Origin: Gammaproteobacteria bacterium
GTDB taxonomy: Bacteria; Pseudomonadota; Gammaproteobacteria; UBA9214
Direction: 5' to 3'
Assembly (NCBI GenBank): GCA_029859555.1
Contig: JAOUCV010000069.1
Location: 1-9,128 of the forward strand
Length of the DNA: 9,128 bases
The position numbers and the translations under genes were made by a program. The notes beneath the pieces were generated by a model, which was given only the letters and a program-made list of their open reading frames with translations, was not told where the DNA came from and ran no database searches. Below, piece by piece: positions 5,832-9,128 of the stretch. The first letter of the stretch is position 1, and every line of letters starts with the position of its first letter.

Positions 5832-6128
5832 TTACAACCATTGCTGGTGCATATCGGCAATCTGCAAGTCCTGAGCCTCTTCGCACAGCTGACGGATCTT
5901 GCTCATGGTCGATTCCAGCTGTCGTTTGTCACTGCCAATGATGCAGACGGCGATTATCGCCCGTTGCCATTTGTCCTGGTAGGCCACTTCCGCAACCGAG
6001 GCATTGAAACGGGCGCGCAGACGATCCTTCAGACCGCGCACAGCACTGCGCTTGTCCTTCAGGGAGCGGGCCCACGGGATCATCAGTTCGATGCTGAGCA
6101 GGGAGATGGAAACGGCTGGATCAGTCAT
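5832..6128 (-). CDS. DUF503 family protein (YlxP-like)
   Basis: A 98-aa cytoplasmic protein of the expected length for DUF503. Diagnostic segments are LLSIELMIPWARSLKDKR (residues 10-27), LKDRLRARFNASVAEV (33-48) and the QDKWQRAIIAVCII block (51-64), followed by a C-terminal helix. DUF503 proteins are small ferredoxin-like folds, often found near translation and ribosome-maturation genes (rbfA region) in other bacteria; their molecular role is poorly defined. Here the neighbour upstream is a DsrE-like gene instead. The ATG at 6128 has no clear ribosome site; TATACT lies directly before it, so a leaderless or coupled start is possible. It converges on the coiled-coil gene B'. Confidence 0.88.
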   Translation of the reverse strand: MTDPAVSISLLSIELMIPWARSLKDKRSAVRGLKDRLRARFNASVAEVAYQDKWQRAIIAVCIIGSDKRQLESTMSKIRQLCEEAQDLQIADMHQQWL

Positions 6129-6140
6129 AGTATAAAATCA

Positions 6141-6160
6141 ATGGGCTCTGACCCCTTTTT
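6141..6160 (+). repeat. GGGCTCTGACCCC hairpin with T-run
   Basis: GGG-CTCTGA-CCC followed by TTTTTTT lies in the 39-bp gap between the DsrE-like and DUF503 genes. On the plus strand it has terminator form, but the stem is only 3-4 bp. The GGGGTCAGAGCCC type of sequence is, from memory, a common dispersed intergenic motif in gammaproteobacteria, sometimes near REP-associated transposases. Related motifs are at 971-978 and 2843-2852. Confidence 0.4.
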
Positions 6161-6167
6161 TTCTTTA

Positions 6168-6680
6168 TTATTCGATCTTGATATAGGCGTAACCCCTGGA
6201 CTGCAGTTCCGCGATGCGCACCACGCCTGACGGCACCAGTTCCACCCCCTTGTAGAGGTCGTCCTCGGGCAAGCCGATGCCGCTGCGGGTAATGTCACAA
6301 AGCTCCAGCTTGACGCCCTGCACACTGTTCAGGGCACTGAGCCGGCCGTAAAGGTTGCCACGACGCTCATCCAGTGCCGCATCACTGCTGAAGGGCGTGT
6401 CCTTGAGCTTGTCATCGGTAAGGAAACGTATGCCGTGGGCAACGAACACGATCCTGACGTCGTAATCGACCAGCTCGTTCTGGTAGAAGGTGACCATGTT
6501 GTTGATGCTGGTCAGCATGGCACTGAAGCGGCGCGGGTCGGCAAAGTCGGCATGGTAGACCACTTTCACAACCGCATCTGAATCACCCGGGCTATCCTCG
6601 GCAAAAAGTGTCTGGGCCGGCCAGCCGAGGACGACCGCGAGTATCAGAAATTTGCAGACATTCTGGATGTGGCTGGGCAT
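6168..6680 (-). CDS. Exported DsrE/DsrF-like protein
   Basis: A 170-aa protein with a signal peptide (residues 1-27, hydrophobic FLILAVVLGW, cleavage near LFA|ED). The mature part begins with a strand VVKVVYHADF, then a helix (FSAMLTSINNMVTFYQN), a strand VRIVFVAHGIRFL (75-87), a helix (LYGRLSALNSV) and VKLELCDITRSG with Cys128. This order matches the DsrE/DsrF Rossmann-like fold, and Cys128 lies where cytoplasmic DsrE-type proteins carry a sulfur-handling cysteine. The C-terminal LVPSGVVRIAELQSRGYAYIKI is also typical of the exported members. Cytoplasmic relatives relay sulfane sulfur; the exported versions are common but their substrate is unsettled. A good ribosome site (AGGAGA, five bases upstream) fixes the start. 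The DUF503 gene follows 39 bp downstream. Confidence 0.85.
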   Translation of the reverse strand: MPSHIQNVCKFLILAVVLGWPAQTLFAEDSPGDSDAVVKVVYHADFADPRRFSAMLTSINNMVTFYQNELVDYDVRIVFVAHGIRFLTDDKLKDTPFSSDAALDERRGNLYGRLSALNSVQGVKLELCDITRSGIGLPEDDLYKGVELVPSGVVRIAELQSRGYAYIKIE

Positions 6681-6685
6681 GATAT

Positions 6686-6691
6686 TCTCCT
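6686..6691 (-). promoter_or_regulatory. Ribosome binding site of the DsrE-like gene
   Basis: AGGAGA on the minus strand lies five bases before the ATG at 6680. It is among the clearest Shine-Dalgarno sequences in the window and decides this start. Confidence 0.75.
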
Positions 6692-6731
6692 GTGGCCTGT
6701 ACTGACAGTCTAGATGATATCTGAAAAAAGT

Positions 6732-6818
6732 GCGGAAAAATCAGAAATACCCTGCCGCAGCGGCGAGTATGCCGTTCTGGCATAAAGACCAGATGGCCGG
6801 AATAAGGGTATTTTCCGC
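6732..6818. promoter_or_regulatory. Structured divergent region between DsrE-like and ChaN-like genes
   Basis: GCGGAAAA (6732-6739) and AATACCCT (6746-6753) are together complementary to AGGGTATTTTCCGC (6805-6818), giving an inverted repeat interrupted by a 6-nt bulge (atcaga). Between the arms are GCCGC/GCGGC (about 6755-6765) and TCTGG/CCAGA (6776-6780 with 6789-6793). It could be a shared operator or an RNA leader. No sigma70 promoter of good quality could be picked here, and no known riboswitch was recognised. Confidence 0.4.
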
Positions 6819-6871
6819 TTAGCGTGAAACAAAGGTATTCTGACCGCGTTTTACTGATATATGATCAAGCA

Positions 6872-8044
6872 ATGTCAAAACTTATCCTGTTAGTCATGCT
6901 GTCGGCCATCAGCGCCGGCACCCACGCCGGGTCAGCCCCGGGCGATGCAGCAGCAAGCAAACACGTCATGCAAGCCGGGACGTCAGCACTGCCTGTCGAA
7001 GCCTCGCCGGTACTCGACCTCAATGCCTTTTCAACCCTGGAACAAATCATTCCCTTGCTGGGCGAAAAGCGTGTGGTCTTCATCGGCGAGCGGCATACAC
7101 GCTACGACCATCACCTCACCCAGCTGGAGATCATTCGTCGCCTGCATGCGCTGCACCCGCAACTGGCCATCGGCATGGAAATGTTTCAGCAGCCCTTCCA
7201 GCGCTCGCTGGATGAATACGTGGCGGGCAGCATCGATGAACAGGCGATGCTGCGTGCCACCGAGTACTTCCGGCGCTGGCGCATGGATTACCGGCTCTAT
7301 GCACCCATCCTGCGTTATGCGCGTGAGCACCGGCTGCCGCTAATCGCATTAAATGTACCGAAAGAGCTGACTCACGAGGTGGCGCACGTCGGCCTTGACG
7401 GCCTGGGCGACGAATACCGCCAGCTACTACCAGCCGACATGGCACCGGCCGATGCAGCCTACCGCCAGCGCCTCAAAGAGGTATTCGACCTGCATCCCAG
7501 GGAAGAGGGGCATGAAAACTTCGAGCATTTTCTCCAAGCCCAGTTGCTGTGGGACGAAGCCATGGCCGAGCGTGCCGCTGCCTTTCTCGAAGAGCACCCG
7601 GATCATCAGCTGGTGGTGATCGCCGGCAACCAGCACCTGGCCTGGGGCAACAGCATGCCGCAACGCCTGCAACGGCGCACGGCCGTAACGGCGGCCAGCA
7701 TCCTTAACAGCTGGGACGGCCCGGTAAAACCCGGTCTTGCCGACTTCCTGCTGTTGCCCGAGGAGCGCGCGCTACCGCCTGCCGGCACACTCGGCGTGCT
7801 GTTGGCAGAGGACAAGGATCACGTCAGCATTACCACCGTGCTGGAAAACAGTGTCAGCGCCACCGCCGGCATTAAAAGCGGAGACCTTATCACCGCCATC
7901 AACAATAACGCCATCAACAGCATCACTGATCTGCGCCTGGCGCTGTGGGACAAGCAGCCCGGCGACACCATCACACTGGATACCCTGCGCAAACACCTGC
8001 TATTGAGAGACGAGAACCTGAGCTACGAACTCACGCTGCAATAG
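6872..8044 (+). CDS. Exported ChaN-like haem-binding-family protein with C-terminal PDZ domain
   Basis: A 390-aa protein from the ATG at 6872. The frame is open from a GTG at 6824, which adds 16 residues, but the ATG puts SKLILLVMLSAISAGTHA in signal-peptide position; neither start has a good ribosome site. The ChaN-like domain (PF04187) spans about residues 50-285: FIGERH (Glu73, His75), IGMEMFQ (100-106), a WRMDYRLYAPI block, ALNVPKE, QLLWDEAMAER and VVIAGNQHLAWG (248-259). The C-terminal region (about 305-389) has GTLGVLLAED, SVSATAGIKSGDLITAINN and LRLALWDKQPGDTITL, the layout of a PDZ domain. Relatives bind haem as dimers or act as envelope proteins of uncertain enzymatic role; some related EreA/TIKI-type proteins are hydrolases. 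The M1-like peptidase gene begins one base after the stop, so the two are translationally coupled. Confidence 0.85.
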   Translation: MSKLILLVMLSAISAGTHAGSAPGDAAASKHVMQAGTSALPVEASPVLDLNAFSTLEQIIPLLGEKRVVFIGERHTRYDHHLTQLEIIRRLHALHPQLAIGMEMFQQPFQRSLDEYVAGSIDEQAMLRATEYFRRWRMDYRLYAPILRYAREHRLPLIALNVPKELTHEVAHVGLDGLGDEYRQLLPADMAPADAAYRQRLKEVFDLHPREEGHENFEHFLQAQLLWDEAMAERAAAFLEEHPDHQLVVIAGNQHLAWGNSMPQRLQRRTAVTAASILNSWDGPVKPGLADFLLLPEERALPPAGTLGVLLAEDKDHVSITTVLENSVSATAGIKSGDLITAINNNAINSITDLRLALWDKQPGDTITLDTLRKHLLLRDENLSYELTLQ

Positions 8045-8045
8045 C

Positions 8046-9128
8046 ATGCAAAAACAGCACAGCTTCACTCTCTGGATACTCTGCCTGCTCTGGCTGCCGC
8101 TGGTGGCGACGGCACAGGTACACCATTCCCTTGATGTATCACTACAGCCCGACACGGCCGGCATCGAGGTGCGTGACAGCGTCACCCTGCCGGAAGGTCA
8201 TCCGTCATCACTGACCTTTGCCCTGCACCCTGCGCTGAAGCCAGCGCTGCAGAGCGGCAATGCACGACTGGTCGAGCTTGCACAGCGGACCGATAACAGT
8301 CCGTCAGCCGGCATCTCTCCGCGCCACTACCGCCTGGACCTCGACCCCGGGGAAAACAGTTTCACCCTGCACTACAGCGGCAACATCGCACACACCCTGC
8401 AAAGCCGGGGCGAAGAGTATGCGCGCAGCTTCCAGCAAACACAGGGCATCATCTCACCGCAGGGCGTATTTCTCTCCGGCACCAGCGTCTGGTATCCACA
8501 CATTGACGCTACCCAGGTCACCTTTGATCTTAAGGTGCATTTACCGAAAGCGTGGAAAAGCATGAGCCAGGGCGAGCAACTCGACACACGGCCAGCCACT
8601 GGCAGCGGGCCGGTCGAACACTGGCGCGCCAGCAACCCGCAACAGGAGATCTACCTGATAGCCGGCCCGTTCAACGCCTGGTCGCGTGTCCACAAGGGTG
8701 TCACCGCGATGGTGCTGCTGCGCGAACCGGATGCGGCACTGGCCCGCAAATACCTCGACGCCACCCATCAGTACATCGCCCGCTACGACACCCTGATCGG
8801 CCGCTACCCGTTCACCAAGTTCGCCATGGTCGAGAACTTCTGGGAAACCGGCTATGGCATGCCCTCCTTCACCCTGCTGGGCTCGCGCGTCATCCGCTTC
8901 CCGTTCATCCTGGCATCGTCCTACCCGCACGAAATCCTGCACAACTGGTGGGGCAACAGCGTCTACGTGGACTACGACAGCGGCAACTGGTCCGAGGGCC
9001 TCACCAGCTACCTCGCTGATCACCTGATCAAGGAACAACGCGGCAGTGGTAGCGAATACCGGCGCAATGCACTGCAGAAATACACCGACTATGTCAGCCG
9101 CGAGAGTGACTTCCCGCTCACCGACTTC
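8046..9128 (+). CDS. Exported M1-like zinc metallopeptidase (3' end outside window)
   Basis: Open for 361 codons from the ATG at 8046 to the right edge. A signal peptide (residues 1-23, LWILCLLWLPLVATA) precedes an all-beta N-terminal region (25-215). The catalytic region shows MVENFWETGYGMPSF (about 260-274, the place of the GxMEN exopeptidase motif) and the zinc site HEILH (295-299) with Glu317 in NWSEGLTSYLAD. These are gluzincin M1 features. The spacing is HEXXH-X17-E, one residue less than the usual X18; this appears to be a shorter-loop M1 subfamily with HNWWGN and GNW-x-EGL blocks. It would cut peptides in the periplasm. Translation probably depends on the preceding ChaN/PDZ gene (one-base gap, no ribosome site). 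A likely C-terminal domain is lost outside the window. Confidence 0.85.
   Translation, partial: MQKQHSFTLWILCLLWLPLVATAQVHHSLDVSLQPDTAGIEVRDSVTLPEGHPSSLTFALHPALKPALQSGNARLVELAQRTDNSPSAGISPRHYRLDLDPGENSFTLHYSGNIAHTLQSRGEEYARSFQQTQGIISPQGVFLSGTSVWYPHIDATQVTFDLKVHLPKAWKSMSQGEQLDTRPATGSGPVEHWRASNPQQEIYLIAGPFNAWSRVHKGVTAMVLLREPDAALARKYLDATHQYIARYDTLIGRYPFTKFAMVENFWETGYGMPSFTLLGSRVIRFPFILASSYPHEILHNWWGNSVYVDYDSGNWSEGLTSYLADHLIKEQRGSGSEYRRNALQKYTDYVSRESDFPLTDF

Noticed and set aside
6141..6160. Intrinsic terminator for the plus-strand gene B'
   Set aside because: The stem is only 3-4 bp and lies more than 300 bp past the stop, beyond the whole DUF503 gene; a repeat motif is a better reading.
8541..9038. 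A 165-codon minus-strand reading frame opposite the M1-like gene
   Set aside because: It is antisense to a well-supported catalytic region with HEXXH; long antisense frames are expected in GC-rich genes.

Overview
The window looks like a chromosomal segment of a gammaproteobacterium. The evidence is moderately GC-rich coding DNA, a DsrE-like exported protein, a DUF503 protein, and a ChaN-like protein next to an M1-type peptidase. No rRNA, tRNA, CRISPR array, transposase or integrase gene is visible. Nearly every product has an N-terminal signal peptide or membrane anchor, so the locus serves the periplasm or cell envelope. The lineage is inferred from family content only.

Left block (1-2048, minus strand). 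An M28 zinc metallopeptidase with an N-terminal membrane anchor (2048-1023) is followed 62 bp later by an exported clan-A, GH2-like glycoside hydrolase that runs off the left edge (960-1). They may be co-transcribed.

Central block (2049-5831, plus strand). This is the most unusual part. A two-gene cassette is present twice in tandem. Each copy has a small exported protein of about 161-165 aa with an NTF2/SnoaL-like look, followed by an exported Pro/Gln/aromatic-linker plus coiled-coil protein (395 aa in copy 1, 262 aa in copy 2). Both partners were duplicated together and then diverged. Copy 1 gained internal protein repeats and a 273-bp structured intergenic spacer, whereas copy 2 is compact with 32 bp between its genes. 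A good sigma70-type promoter precedes copy 1. A perfect 16-bp GC-rich hairpin and an extended -10 promoter candidate lie between the copies. I recognise no characterised function for this pair.

Right block (5832-9128). A DUF503 (YlxP-like) gene and an exported DsrE-like gene lie on the minus strand, DsrE-like first. A 190-bp divergent region (143 bp if the upstream GTG start of the ChaN-like gene is used) with inverted repeats separates them from a plus-strand pair. That pair is a ChaN-like haem-binding-family protein with a C-terminal PDZ domain and, one base after its stop, an exported M1-like metallopeptidase that runs off the right edge.

Three short intergenic motifs sharing a TCTGA-type loop (near 970, 2845 and 6148) suggest a dispersed hairpin repeat family.
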